Shown: positions 1-8,579 of the stretch, one piece after another
Position numbering within the stretch: position 1 is the stretch's first letter
How the letters are laid out: each line of letters starts with the position of its first letter
DNA from: Acidobacteria bacterium AB60
GTDB lineage: Bacteria; Acidobacteriota; Terriglobia; Terriglobales; Acidobacteriaceae
DNA: 64,000 nt
Direction of reading: 5' to 3'
NCBI GenBank assembly: GCA_008682415.1
Contig: VANK01000010.1
Span: 1-64,000, forward strand
Made by a program: the position numbers and the translations under genes
Notes under the pieces: model-generated
Seen by the model: only the letters and a program-made list of their open reading frames with translations
What the model was told of the DNA's origin: nothing
Databases searched by the model: none

Positions 1-126
1 CCTCGACTCACAGCCGTCCATGGGGCATTCTTGTGATAGTCCATTCGGTCTCCTGAGTTTCTGATTGCTCGTCACAACCAGCTTCTCCGGTCCCAACCGA
101 ATGGACAACCTCTTGAAACATCACAG

Positions 127-420
127 GTGCCCCATGTCTCCCGTAGTTGGAGACATGGGATACCACGAACCTCACCCAGCCGTCTCCGTTCTCGCACGAC
201 CGAGGGTGCCCCATGTCTCCCGCTGTTGGAGACATGGGATACCACGAACCCTCACCCAGCCCTCTCCGTTCCCGCACGACCGAGGGTGCCCCATGTCTCC
301 CGCAATTGGAGACATGGGATAAGCACGAACCCACCCCAGCCATATCCACGTTCTCGCACGACCGCGGGGTGCCCCATGTCTCCCGCCGTTGAAAGACATG
401 GGATACCACGAACCCACCCC
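127..420. repeat. Tandem array of four ~80-bp hairpin repeats
   Basis: Four head-to-tail units with period 79, 80 and 83 bp. Each contains the inverted repeat CCCATGTCTCC / GGAGACATGGG around a 7-nt loop, at 131-159, 210-238, 290-318 and 373-402; the last right arm is imperfect. Between hairpins lies a conserved stretch ending in a CGACCGAGGGTG-like sequence. Loop bases vary between copies while the stems are kept. Reading frames through the array are by-products of the repeat. The rest of 1-498 shows no gene; the array sits downstream of the hydrolase gene on the opposite strand. Confidence 0.9.
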
Positions 421-498
421 CACCCTCTCGGCCCTTGGCACTCGGCCCTCGTCTCTAAAAATTCCCCGCCCACCGGAACGCAGGTGGCGGAGCACCCA

Positions 499-1947
499 TC
501 AAGCCCCAACCTCCTCCCGCGCGACCCGAAACTCCGCATCCACCTCCGTCCGCGCAAGGTGGGCCACCGTATTGGCAATCGTCTTCGCGCCGGCCGCCAA
601 CGCAATCGCCACCGCCGCCCGTTGGTCGTAACCCGCCGCCCGCAGCGCCCGCACATCGCTGTCGGAAACCTGCGTGTGCTTCCGCGCAATCGCCTCCGCA
701 AAACGCCGCACTGCCTCATGCTTGGGATCCTTCAGCGGCCCGCCCTTGCGCAGCGCCTCAACTACATCTGCCGATGCCCTCAGCTTCGACGCCACCGTCG
801 CATGCACGGCCACCGCGTACTCCCCGGCATTGGCGTGGCTGGCTGCGGCCAGCGCCACCTGCTGTGCCACCGGATCCAGTGTCGTCTCGCCCAGCGCCTT
901 CAGCATCGCAACATAGACCCCCAGCACGCTCGGCTCCGCCGCCAGTGCGAAACCCAGGTTTGGCACAAACCCAAAAACGGCGCGGAGATCCTCGAGCGCC
1001 GCGTTCGCTGCGGCTGGTGTCCCCTCGTTGCTGAGTTCTCCAAAGAGTGCAGCGCCCTGTTCACGGTCGAGCGTCCGCGCCAGAAACGCGCCGATCACGC
1101 CGGCAACCTCGTCCAGATGCGTGTCCAGCGGAAAATGCCCGGCATCCACCAGGTGCACCTCCGCGTCGGGAACATCGCGCCGAAAAGCCTTCGCCCCTTG
1201 CGGCAAAAAGAACGGGTCGTTTTTGCCCCACACCGCCAGCGTCGGAGGACGGTGCGTCCGTAGATACTCCTGAAAGCGCGGGTACAGCGCCACGTTTGAC
1301 TTGTAGTCGCCGAACAGATCGAGCTGGATCTCATCGTTCCCCGGTCGATCCAGAAAATGCTGGTCGAGCGTATACGTCTCCGGCGCAACCAGCTTCACGT
1401 TGGCCTCTCCGTGCGTGTACTGGAACCTCGTTGAGTCCGCTTGCAGAAACACGCGCAGGGCGGCGCGATGCTCCGCGCTCGGCTCCTCCCAGTAGGCGCG
1501 GATCGGGTTCCAGCCATCGCTCAGCCCCTCCTCGTACGCGTTGCCGTTCTGCGAGATCAGAGCCGCAATCCGTTCCGGCCGCGACACCGCCAACCGGAAC
1601 CCCACCGGCGCGCCGTAGTCGAACACGTACAGAGCGTACCGGTTCATCTCCAGCGTCTCCGTAAAGCTCTCCATCACCTCGGCCAGGTGATCGAACGTGT
1701 ACTCGAACCTCAGGCGGTCGGGCCCGTCCGAGAAGCCGAAGCCCGGCAGATCCGGGGCGATCACGTGGTACTTGCCGGCCAGTCGATCGATCAGCCCGCG
1801 ATACTGATGGCTCGACGTGGGAAAGCCGTGAAGCAGCAGAACCGTCGGCCCGTCCTTCGGGCCTGCCTCGCGATAGAAGATGTTGAGCAGGGAACCGGTG
1901 CGGCGATCGGTCACGGAAACCGTCTGGTAGGTGGGCGCTGCGGACAT
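499..1947 (-). CDS. Alpha/beta hydrolase fused to an AhpD/CMD-like domain
   Basis: A 482-residue two-domain protein. Residues 1-295 form an alpha/beta hydrolase of the haloalkane dehalogenase/epoxide hydrolase type: oxyanion motif HGFPTSSH near 40-47, nucleophile Asp110 in VFDYGAPVG, an acid candidate around WGKNDPFF (240-247) and catalytic His271 in DAGHF. Residues 300-482 resemble the carboxymuconolactone decarboxylase/AhpD fold. The redox motif expected as N-x-C-x-Y-C is here N-A-G-E-Y-A (373-378), so both cysteines are missing, while the following His382 is kept. The ATG at 1947 was chosen because GGAGA lies just upstream; longer in-frame starts would run across the operator and regulator region. 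The gene is divergent from a TetR regulator with a palindrome between them, so it is probably repressed by it. The substrate is unknown; an ester, epoxide or haloalkane-like compound is possible. Confidence 0.88.
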   Translation of the reverse strand: MSAAPTYQTVSVTDRRTGSLLNIFYREAGPKDGPTVLLLHGFPTSSHQYRGLIDRLAGKYHVIAPDLPGFGFSDGPDRLRFEYTFDHLAEVMESFTETLEMNRYALYVFDYGAPVGFRLAVSRPERIAALISQNGNAYEEGLSDGWNPIRAYWEEPSAEHRAALRVFLQADSTRFQYTHGEANVKLVAPETYTLDQHFLDRPGNDEIQLDLFGDYKSNVALYPRFQEYLRTHRPPTLAVWGKNDPFFLPQGAKAFRRDVPDAEVHLVDAGHFPLDTHLDEVAGVIGAFLARTLDREQGAALFGELSNEGTPAAANAALEDLRAVFGFVPNLGFALAAEPSVLGVYVAMLKALGETTLDPVAQQVALAAASHANAGEYAVAVHATVASKLRASADVVEALRKGGPLKDPKHEAVRRFAEAIARKHTQVSDSDVRALRAAGYDQRAAVAIALAAGAKTIANTVAHLARTEVDAEFRVAREEVGA

Positions 1948-1986
1948 GAGATTCTCCTCGGGTGTTAAGCTTTGGGTTTGCTTGTC

Positions 1987-2010
1987 ATTGTACCGATCGT
2001 TCGGTACAAT
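1987..2010. promoter_or_regulatory. Palindromic TetR-type operator
   Basis: Perfect 10-bp arms ATTGTACCGA / TCGGTACAAT separated by TCGT, between the divergent hydrolase and TetR genes. Size and symmetry fit a TetR-family operator, presumably bound by the adjacent regulator. It lies 40 bp upstream of the hydrolase start and 89 bp upstream of the regulator start, so it could control both. Confidence 0.8.
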
Positions 2011-2098
2011 AGATACGATAACCCCATCCCCCCGCGGTTGCAATATATTCCCCCCCCGCCCTACTCTGGAACGAACGATCTGTCCATCCTCGAACCCG

Positions 2099-2653
2099 AT
2101 GCCCGCACCCCTGGCCACCAAGGACCAAATCATCGACCGCCTCTTCTCCGTGTTTCGTGAGCGCGGCTTCGATGGCGCCTCCCTCGCCGATCTGTCCCAG
2201 GCCACCGGCTTGGGCAAGTCCAGCCTCTATCACCATTTCCCGGGCGGCAAAGAGCAGATGGCCGAGGCCGTGCTCACCCGCGCCACGGCGCTCATTGATC
2301 GCACCATCGTCGAGGTGGCGCGCGGGCCCGAGCCGCTCAAGACACGCCTCCGCAAAATCGTCGTCGCGCTCGCGCAGTTTTACGAGGGCGGGCGCGCTTC
2401 CTGCGTGCTCGGACAACTGGCCACCGCCGCCATCGGCGCGCCCGCGCGCCATGGCCTGCGCCTGGCCTTCGCGCATTGGATCGGGGCCATCGCCGCGCTC
2501 GCCGGAGAGAGCGGCATGCCGCCCGCCCGCGCCCGTGCCTTTGCCGAAGATTGGGTGGCCCGCCTGCAAGGGGCGCTGATCCTTCAGGCTGCCAGCGGAG
2601 ACACCGCGCCCTTCAAGAGAGCGATGGCCGCCCTGCAGGAACTTGCCGCCTGA
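2099..2653 (+). CDS. TetR/AcrR family transcriptional regulator
   Basis: A 184-residue DNA-binding repressor. The N-terminus has the TetR helix-turn-helix pattern (residues about 18-48, with ADLSQATGLGKSSLYHHF), followed by an all-helical ligand-binding domain with Cys102 region SCVLGQLA. Length is normal for the family. The ATG at 2099 gives the typical short lead before the helix-turn-helix; an upstream in-frame start would translate the operator. It is divergent from the hydrolase-CMD fusion gene and followed after 27 bp by a YdeI-like gene, which may be co-transcribed. The inducer is not predictable. Confidence 0.9.
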   Translation: MPAPLATKDQIIDRLFSVFRERGFDGASLADLSQATGLGKSSLYHHFPGGKEQMAEAVLTRATALIDRTIVEVARGPEPLKTRLRKIVVALAQFYEGGRASCVLGQLATAAIGAPARHGLRLAFAHWIGAIAALAGESGMPPARARAFAEDWVARLQGALILQAASGDTAPFKRAMAALQELAA

Positions 2654-2680
2654 GCCGTACCATCAACATCAGGGAAGAAC

Positions 2681-3190
2681 ATGCCCACCTTCAAGGCCAC
2701 CATCTCCATCCGCGGCATCAACCCCTTCGTCCTCGTCTCCGCCACTCACGCCGCGGCGCTCAAGCCCGGCTGGCGCAAGCCCCTTCCCGCCCTCGTGCGC
2801 ATCAACGGTCTGCCTACCGGAGCTCCGCACCGCATCAACTTGATGCCGGCAGGCGACGGCACCTTCTACCTCTACCTCAACGGCATCATCCGCACACAGG
2901 CCAGCGTCTCTGTCGGAGATCGCGTATCCGTAGAGATTCAATTTGATCCCGCCTATCGCAACGGCCCTCAGCACCCCATGCCGCGCTGGTTCAAGCAGGC
3001 TCTCGACCAAAACCCTCCGGCGCGCAGCAACTGGATGCGGCTCCCGCCCAGCCGCCAGAAAGAGGTGCTCCGCTACCTGGCCCAACTCAAGTCTGCCGAA
3101 GCGCGCGCCCGCAATCTCGATCGCGCCCTCAGCGTTCTCTCCGGAATCGAAGGTCGCTTCATGGCCCGCACCTGGACCAACGGCAGCTGA
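2681..3190 (+). CDS. DUF1905 / YdeI-like (OmpD-associated) protein
   Basis: A 169-residue soluble protein. The first ~95 residues match the DUF1905 beta-barrel pattern (LPALVRINGLPTG, then a short strand-rich part with YLYLNGIIR). The C-terminal ~60 residues form the helical YdeI/bacteriocin-protection type region (LPPSRQKEVLRYLAQLKSAEAR). Family members are linked with cell-envelope protection, but biochemistry is poorly known. It lies 27 bp after the TetR gene on the same strand. The ATG at 2681 follows a GGGAAGAAC ribosome-binding site. Alternative names for the family differ; no catalytic residues are evident. Confidence 0.82.
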   Translation: MPTFKATISIRGINPFVLVSATHAAALKPGWRKPLPALVRINGLPTGAPHRINLMPAGDGTFYLYLNGIIRTQASVSVGDRVSVEIQFDPAYRNGPQHPMPRWFKQALDQNPPARSNWMRLPPSRQKEVLRYLAQLKSAEARARNLDRALSVLSGIEGRFMARTWTNGS

Positions 3191-3211
3191 CCCCGCCCCA
3201 CGCTCTTCGCC

Positions 3212-3262
3212 CCATCGCCACGGAGGGAGCAGGGGCTTTCAAGCCCCTGAATCCGAGCCCAA
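3212..3262. repeat. REP-like hairpin repeat (full copy)
   Basis: Conserved lead GGAGGGAGC followed by the stem CAGGGGCTT / AAGCCCCTG (3230-3238 and 3241-3249) and then AATCCG. It belongs to the same family as the element at 9461, whose stem has different but compensating bases. Confidence 0.75.
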
Positions 3263-3321
3263 CTGGGGAGTCGGCTTTAGCCGCGGGCCTCTCGCCCAAC
3301 CCTCCGCGATCGTCCATTATT

Positions 3322-3347
3322 CACGCCATCGCCACGGAGGGAGCAGG
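3322..3347. repeat. REP-like hairpin repeat (truncated copy)
   Basis: The lead ATCGCCACGGAGGGAGCAGG of the element at 3212 recurs here, but the hairpin is lost just before the stop of the downstream oxidoreductase gene. Confidence 0.65.
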
Positions 3348-3356
3348 GGCGCTCAG

Positions 3357-4367
3357 CTATACCTCGACCTCCACCCAGCCACCCGCCTCCGCCGACCGGA
3401 ACACCGCCTCGATCACGCGCATATTCGCGATCGCATCCTCCAGCGGCACCGGCACCTCCCCATCCTCCAGAATCGCCTGCGCAAACGCATCCCCCTGCAT
3501 CGTGTACTGATCCGCAGTCGCAAACTCCTCCGTCACAATCCCGCTCCCAAACAACTCCCCCGTCTCATCCACGAAGATGCGCGTCGGCCGATCCTTCGGC
3601 GCATTGAACGGAATCTCGATCTCGATCCGCCCTCTCGTCCCCAGGAACTGCACCCGCTGGTACGGAACCATCTGCGTGCTGCACGTGAACACCGCCTGCC
3701 CGCCGTCAAACTCCAGCAGCGCCGACGTCAGCCGGTCCGTCTGCATCACCGGATCACGATCGATCGCCCCCACCACTCGCCGCGGCACCCCTCCAAATCC
3801 CACCCGCGCCGCCTGAATGCAGTAGCAGCCGATGTCGTACAGCGCGCCGCCCCCGCTCTCCACCTGGTTGCGAATGTTAACGGGATCCACGTTGAAATAA
3901 CTGAACACACCCACCACCGCGCGCACCTGCCCGATTCGCCCCGCCGCCAGCAGCTCCTCCACGCGCAGCCACTGCGTGAAGCTCCGGATCATGAACGCTT
4001 CGCCGACCTTCTTCCCCGTTCGCGCGCGCACCTCCAGCAGCGTCTCTGCCTCTGCCACCGTCAGGCTCAGCGGCTTCTCGCACAGCACGTGCTTGCCCGC
4101 CTCCATCGCCTTCGCCGTCCACGGCACATGCAATTGGTTGGGCAGGGGATTGTAGATCGCATCCACCTCGGGATCCGCCAGCAACTCCTCATAGCTCCCA
4201 TATGCCTTCGCGATTCCCAACGCATCGGCCGCCTCGCGTGCCTTCCCAGCATCCCGCGATGCAATCGCCGTAACCTCCGTCAAGCGCCCGCGCTGCATGC
4301 CCGGTATCACCTTCTTCACGCCGATATTGGCCGTGCTCAATACACCCCAGCGAATCTTCTTTTGCAT
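3357..4367 (-). CDS. Gfo/Idh/MocA family NAD(P)-dependent oxidoreductase
   Basis: About 336 residues. The N-terminal Rossmann domain starts KKIRWGVLSTANIG, the dinucleotide-binding loop of this family. The CEKPLSL motif near residue 95 carries the family's catalytic lysine, and the C-terminal alpha/beta domain includes the GGALYDIGCYCIQAAR motif. Such enzymes oxidise or reduce sugars, inositols or dihydrodiols; this subgroup resembles glucose-fructose oxidoreductase-like and dimeric dihydrodiol dehydrogenase-like proteins. Start is uncertain: 4367 (MQKK) fits the family, 4379 (MIDG) is an alternative, and neither has a strong ribosome-binding site. It stands alone and is convergent with the YdeI-like gene. 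The substrate cannot be told. Confidence 0.9.
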   Translation of the reverse strand: MQKKIRWGVLSTANIGVKKVIPGMQRGRLTEVTAIASRDAGKAREAADALGIAKAYGSYEELLADPEVDAIYNPLPNQLHVPWTAKAMEAGKHVLCEKPLSLTVAEAETLLEVRARTGKKVGEAFMIRSFTQWLRVEELLAAGRIGQVRAVVGVFSYFNVDPVNIRNQVESGGGALYDIGCYCIQAARVGFGGVPRRVVGAIDRDPVMQTDRLTSALLEFDGGQAVFTCSTQMVPYQRVQFLGTRGRIEIEIPFNAPKDRPTRIFVDETGELFGSGIVTEEFATADQYTMQGDAFAQAILEDGEVPVPLEDAIANMRVIEAVFRSAEAGGWVEVEV

Positions 4368-4379
4368 GCCGTCAATCAT

Positions 4380-4755
4380 AGTTTGCAGTTCGGGGATTCC
4401 CCTACTAGCCCCGTCGGGTGCCACCACAGTAGAATCAGGGAAGGGCAGTTTTAGAAATTACTGAAATGCAACCGATGCTCGCCTGCTAGCAACAAACTAA
4501 CTAGGGGGTATCGAGCGAACCGGCCCGATACAAAAGTTCAAGTTCAAATCACAACTTGTCCAGTGCCTTTCGCCGGCATCAGGATTCGTGTGCCTTGAAG
4601 CGCGCGAACCTGCGGATTGCCCTCGTTCCATGCCGTCGCGGCGCGACTGCGTGGCCGGTCGACATGCAACCGCTTTTGCTCAGGTACGACTGCCTGAAAT
4701 ACCTTCGTTGCCACATCTGTCATAAGCCAGTGAATTTCTTCCCCAGGAGTGCCGT
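4380..4755. other. Intergenic region with possible regulatory motif
   Basis: A divergent 376-bp gap. It contains an inverted repeat GTATCG / CGATAC at about 4508-4531 and TAACTAGGGGGTA at 4498-4510, which in reverse complement resembles motifs at 25480 and 57038. No coding region is convincing here. A long leader for the lipoprotein gene at 4756 is possible. Confidence 0.4.
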
Positions 4756-7518
4756 GTGCGCAGTCTATCTAGTCGTCGTGTGTCCTTACTCTTCCGTTGC
4801 CTTGGTTCCCTCGTAACCCTTCCCATCATCGCCATCCTTGCGGGCTGTGGCAGCTCCAGCGCCCCCCCTCCTCTTACCATCTCCCTCATCGCCGTCACCC
4901 CCGCGAACCCCAGCCTCGCCGCCGGCGCCACCCAGCAGCTCAAGGCCACCGGCACCTACAACAACGGCACCACGGCCGACATCTCCTCCCAGGTCTCCTG
5001 GTCCTCGTCCAACACCGGCGTCGCCACCGTGAGCGCCTCCGGCATGCTCTCCGCCGTCGCCGCCGGCAGCAGCACCATCACTGCCTCCATGAACGGCGTC
5101 AACGGCACCACCAGCCTCACCGTCACCGCCCCGGGCTCCGGCAAGACCCTCTCCTCCATCGCCATCACTCCCGCCAACGCTACATTTGTAGTAGGCGGCA
5201 CCCAGCAGTTCACCGCCACCGGCAGCTACAGTGACGGCAGCACCGCCGACCTCACCGCCACCGCCACCTGGTCGGTCACCAACACCGGCGTCGCCACCAT
5301 CACCGCGGCCGGCCTCGCCACCGGCGTCTCCGCGGGAACCGCCAGCGTCAGCGCCGTTGCCCAGGGCGTCACCGGCACGGCCTCGTTCACCGTCGCTCCC
5401 TCGGCCTCGCCCACCCTGGTCTCCATCGCCGTCACCCCCGCCGCGCCCAGCATCACCGTCGGCGCCACCCAGCAGTTCACGGCCACCGGCACCTACAGCG
5501 ACAACTCCACGGCCAACATCTCCTCCACCGTCACCTGGTCGGTGACCACGCCGTCCGTCGCTTCCATCAGCAACACCGGCCTTGCCACCGGCGTCGCCGC
5601 GGGATCCACTCCCGTCAAAGCCACGCTCTCCGGTATCACTGGTTCCACCACCCTTACCGTGACAGCCGCGACCAAGACCATCACCTCCATCGCGGTAACC
5701 CCGGCTGACGCCTCCATCGCCACCACCAAGACGCAGCAGTACACCGCCACCGCCACCTACAGCGACAAATCCACGGCCGACATCACCAGCACCGCCACGT
5801 GGTCCAGCTCCAACACCGCCGTCGCCACCATCGCCGCCAACGGCCTGGCTACAGGCGTCGCCGCGGGCAGCACCACCATCTCCGCCAAGCAGAGCAACAT
5901 CACCGGCAGCACCTCGCTCACGGTCACCACCACCGTCGCCGGCAGCGTCAACGTCACCACCTGGCACTTTGACAACAACCGCAGCGGCCTCAATCCCAGC
6001 GAGACCTCGCTCACGCCAACCAACGTCACCGCCTCCACCTTCGGGAAGCTCTTCTCCTACCAGGTCGACGGATACGTCTACGCCCAGCCGCTCATCGTCA
6101 CCAACCTCACCATCGGCGGCGCCAAGCACAACGTGCTCTTCGTGGCGACCGAGAACGACAGCGTCTACGCCTTCGACGCCGACACCTACGGCACCGGCGC
6201 GCCCCTCTGGAAGGTCTCCCTTCTCCAGACCGGCGAGTCGCCTCTCACCGGCGCCGCCATCAAGCCCGTTCTCGGCGTCACCTCCACGCCCGTCATCGAT
6301 ACGGCCACCAACACCCTCTACGTCGTCTCCACCCAGAAACCGGCCACAGCTGCCGCCTCCTACCGCCTCAGCGCCCTCGACCTCACCACCGGCGCCCAGA
6401 AGCTCGGCGGCCCCGTTACCGTCGAAGCCTCCGTGCCCGGCACCGGCGCCGGCTCCGTCGGCGGCGTCATGACCCTCACCACCTCCTGCGTCCAGCGCGC
6501 CGCACTGCTTGAGGCCAACAACACCATCTACATCGGCTTCGGCAGCTGCCACACCGGCTGGCTCCTCGCCTACGACGCCACCACCCTCACCCAGGTCGGC
6601 GTCTTCAACTCCAGTCCCAACATCTCCGGCGAAGGCACCTACGGCGGCGCCGGCGGCGTCTGGATGGGCGGCGGCGGCCCCGTCGCTGACAGCGCCGGCA
6701 ACGTCTACATCGTCACCGGCAACGGCCCCTGGAACGGCAACGACGCCATGGCCGACTCCATCATCAAGTTCAACGCCAAGCTCGGCGTCCTCGACTACTT
6801 CACCCCCGACTCCTACGCCTACGAGAACTGCGCCGACGCCGACCTCGCCTCCGGCGGCCTCATGATGATCCCCGGTACCACCGAACTCCTCGGCGGCGGC
6901 AAGATCGGCAAGCTCTTCCTCGTCAACTCCGCCAACATGGGCAAGGAGAGCACCGGCGACACCGGCGCCACCCAGGCCATCTGGTTCGACGCCACCACCC
7001 CCTACTCCGCCTCCTGCACCGACGCCTCCGGCACCCACACTACCCAGATCAACCCCTTCGAGATCTTCGGCACCGCCGCTTACTTCAACGGCGCCGCTTA
7101 CATCGGAGACACCCCCACCGGCGCCAGCGCTCCCGCGGGCGTCCGCCAGTTCACCTACAACGGAACCCTCACCGCCGGTTCCATCAGCGCGCCGGCCTTC
7201 CAGCAGAACACCCGCGGCATCACCCCGTTCATCTCCGCGAACGGCACCAACAACGGCATCCTGTGGATGATCGACCAGGGCCAGCCCATCCAGAACACCG
7301 GCGGCAACACCCCCACCGCCGCCGTCCTGCGCGCCTATGACCCCGCGCACTTCCCCACCGAGCTCTACAACAGCTCCACCAACGCCGCCGACGCCGCCGG
7401 ATATGCCATCAAGTTCAGCTCGCCCGTCGTCGCCAACGGCAAGGTCTACATCGGCACCGGCCATGACCTCAACGCCACCGCCCCCACCGGCGAGATTGAC
7501 GTCTACGGCCTGAAGTAA
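4756..7518 (+). CDS. Surface lipoprotein with four BIG2 domains and a beta-propeller
   Basis: A 920-residue exported protein. A signal peptide ends in the lipobox LAGC (about residues 28-31), so it is probably lipid-anchored. Four bacterial Ig-like (BIG2) repeats of ~85 residues follow, each with a TP-A-P-S/T, Q-Q-x-T-A-T-G-x-Y and T-W-S pattern (about 40-390). The C-terminal ~520 residues look like a PQQ-type propeller: repeated strand motifs such as VLFVATENDSVYAFDAD and KVYIGTGHDL. The start is GTG at 4756 with AGGAG six bases upstream. Third codon positions are almost all C or G, and the gene is threonine, serine and glycine rich. The likely role is cell-surface binding or adhesion; a catalytic role is not visible. 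A perfect terminator follows. Confidence 0.88.
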   Translation: MRSLSSRRVSLLFRCLGSLVTLPIIAILAGCGSSSAPPPLTISLIAVTPANPSLAAGATQQLKATGTYNNGTTADISSQVSWSSSNTGVATVSASGMLSAVAAGSSTITASMNGVNGTTSLTVTAPGSGKTLSSIAITPANATFVVGGTQQFTATGSYSDGSTADLTATATWSVTNTGVATITAAGLATGVSAGTASVSAVAQGVTGTASFTVAPSASPTLVSIAVTPAAPSITVGATQQFTATGTYSDNSTANISSTVTWSVTTPSVASISNTGLATGVAAGSTPVKATLSGITGSTTLTVTAATKTITSIAVTPADASIATTKTQQYTATATYSDKSTADITSTATWSSSNTAVATIAANGLATGVAAGSTTISAKQSNITGSTSLTVTTTVAGSVNVTTWHFDNNRSGLNPSETSLTPTNVTASTFGKLFSYQVDGYVYAQPLIVTNLTIGGAKHNVLFVATENDSVYAFDADTYGTGAPLWKVSLLQTGESPLTGAAIKPVLGVTSTPVIDTATNTLYVVSTQKPATAAASYRLSALDLTTGAQKLGGPVTVEASVPGTGAGSVGGVMTLTTSCVQRAALLEANNTIYIGFGSCHTGWLLAYDATTLTQVGVFNSSPNISGEGTYGGAGGVWMGGGGPVADSAGNVYIVTGNGPWNGNDAMADSIIKFNAKLGVLDYFTPDSYAYENCADADLASGGLMMIPGTTELLGGGKIGKLFLVNSANMGKESTGDTGATQAIWFDATTPYSASCTDASGTHTTQINPFEIFGTAAYFNGAAYIGDTPTGASAPAGVRQFTYNGTLTAGSISAPAFQQNTRGITPFISANGTNNGILWMIDQGQPIQNTGGNTPTAAVLRAYDPAHFPTELYNSSTNAADAAGYAIKFSSPVVANGKVYIGTGHDLNATAPTGEIDVYGLK

Positions 7519-7556
7519 CCCCGCTTCCCCCCACGGGACCAGAAGCCCAACCCTCC

Positions 7557-7586
7557 GCGAAGCGCCCCGGCCACGGGGCGCTTCGC
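7557..7586 (+). terminator. Rho-independent-like terminator
   Basis: Perfect 12-bp stem GCGAAGCGCCCC / GGGGCGCTTCGC with a 6-nt loop, 38 bp after the lipoprotein stop. The tail CGTTTC is weak in T. Confidence 0.75.
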
Positions 7587-7761
7587 CGTTTCACGGTGTG
7601 AAACAACTCCCCCCTCCCCCCTTAAAAAAAACTCTCCCCGCCGCGCCCATTCTTGGGTATGCTTGTCTCGAGCCCAAAATTTTTAACGCCCCACCCCACA
7701 GGGGTACGTCGTACTGTGAGCCAGCCGCCCGGCTGCGGGGCTTTTAGCTTAGAGGAGTTGC

Positions 7762-8121
7762 ATGCCCGCCTTGACCCTGGTTCTCCCACGTACGGAACAG
7801 TCCTCCACCTCTGACTCTCCCGTCGCCCGTATCGCCCGCGTCCGCATCCCCGCCTGGGCCGCTCTGGTGGCCCTGCTCGTCGTCGGAGCCACCGCCTTCG
7901 CCTACGGCCGCCACAAGCCCGCCCATCACTACGTCTCCTACTTCGGCTATCCCATGGTGCTCGACACCACCACCGGCAAGGCCTGCTACGCCACCAAGCC
8001 CAGGACCGCCGAACCCAAGACCCTCGAAGACGCCGCCTTCCCGCCCAACTACGACGGCGCCGATCGCCCCGAAACCTACATCCCCAACGGCCCCAGCGTC
8101 CCCCTCTGCGGCCAGGACTAG
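7762..8121 (+). CDS. Small single-pass membrane protein, hypothetical
   Basis: A 119-residue protein of unknown function. A cytoplasmic lead of ~30 residues (VARIARVRIPAW) precedes one hydrophobic segment (about 31-48, WAALVALLVVGATAFAYG). The remaining ~70 residues are periplasmic or extracellular, with a YFGYPMVLDTTTGKACYA motif and two cysteines (in KACYA and PLCGQD) that could form a disulfide. A strong ribosome-binding site (AGAGGAG) lies just before the ATG, and the leader has a CAGCCG/CGGCTG hairpin followed by TTTT at about 7722-7744. I do not recognise a family. Confidence 0.75.
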   Translation: MPALTLVLPRTEQSSTSDSPVARIARVRIPAWAALVALLVVGATAFAYGRHKPAHHYVSYFGYPMVLDTTTGKACYATKPRTAEPKTLEDAAFPPNYDGADRPETYIPNGPSVPLCGQD

Positions 8122-8138
8122 TCCCCCCCCGCCGGCAT

Positions 8139-8465
8139 CCGCGAGGCCTCTCCTTCCAACCGGAGCCGGCGCCTGGCGCCCGATTCAGCCCTGTCTTTAC
8201 GAGTGCACAGCGCCCAAAACTCAGGCCTGTCATTCAGAGCGAAGCCGGCGCATAGCCCAATTCAGCCTGTCATTCTGAGCGAAGCCGGCGCGTAGCGCCG
8301 GCGAAGTCGAAGAACCTGCGCCCAATTCAGGCCTGTCATTCTGAGCGGAGCCGGCGCATAGCGCCCGATTCAGCCCTGTCTTTACGAGTGCACAGCGCCC
8401 AATTCAGCCTGTCATTCTGAGCGGAGCCGGCGCATAGCGCCGGCGTAGTCGAAGAACCCGCAGTT
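8139..8465. repeat. Cluster of dispersed CTGTCATTCTGAGCG-type repeats
   Basis: At least four copies of a unit starting CCTGTCATTCTGAGCGRAGC, with the hairpin GCCGGCGC-GTA-GCGCCGGC in the complete copies and ending GTCGAAGAACC. Two copies of a second unit, CCCTGTCTTTACGAGTGCAC, alternate with them (about 8189 and 8373). Several copies are truncated after the stem. The remaining bases up to 8579 show no gene. Confidence 0.85.
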
Positions 8466-8579
8466 GCTTCAGAGAATGCATCTGGTGCCTCAACCCTGCG
8501 CGGACCTCGACCGCCGCAACGCCGGTTGAACCGGTGATAATCAGCGTGCAGCTCACGTCCTTGGATCGAGGAATGGTAA

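Noticed and set aside
8..719. Frames translating the 80-bp repeat array
   Set aside because: They follow the repeat period and include no known domain.
4786..7464. Long open frame of about 890 codons on the minus strand under the BIG2 lipoprotein
   Set aside because: It is a product of the C/G-rich third positions of the real gene; glycine/aspartate-rich low-complexity translation with no family.
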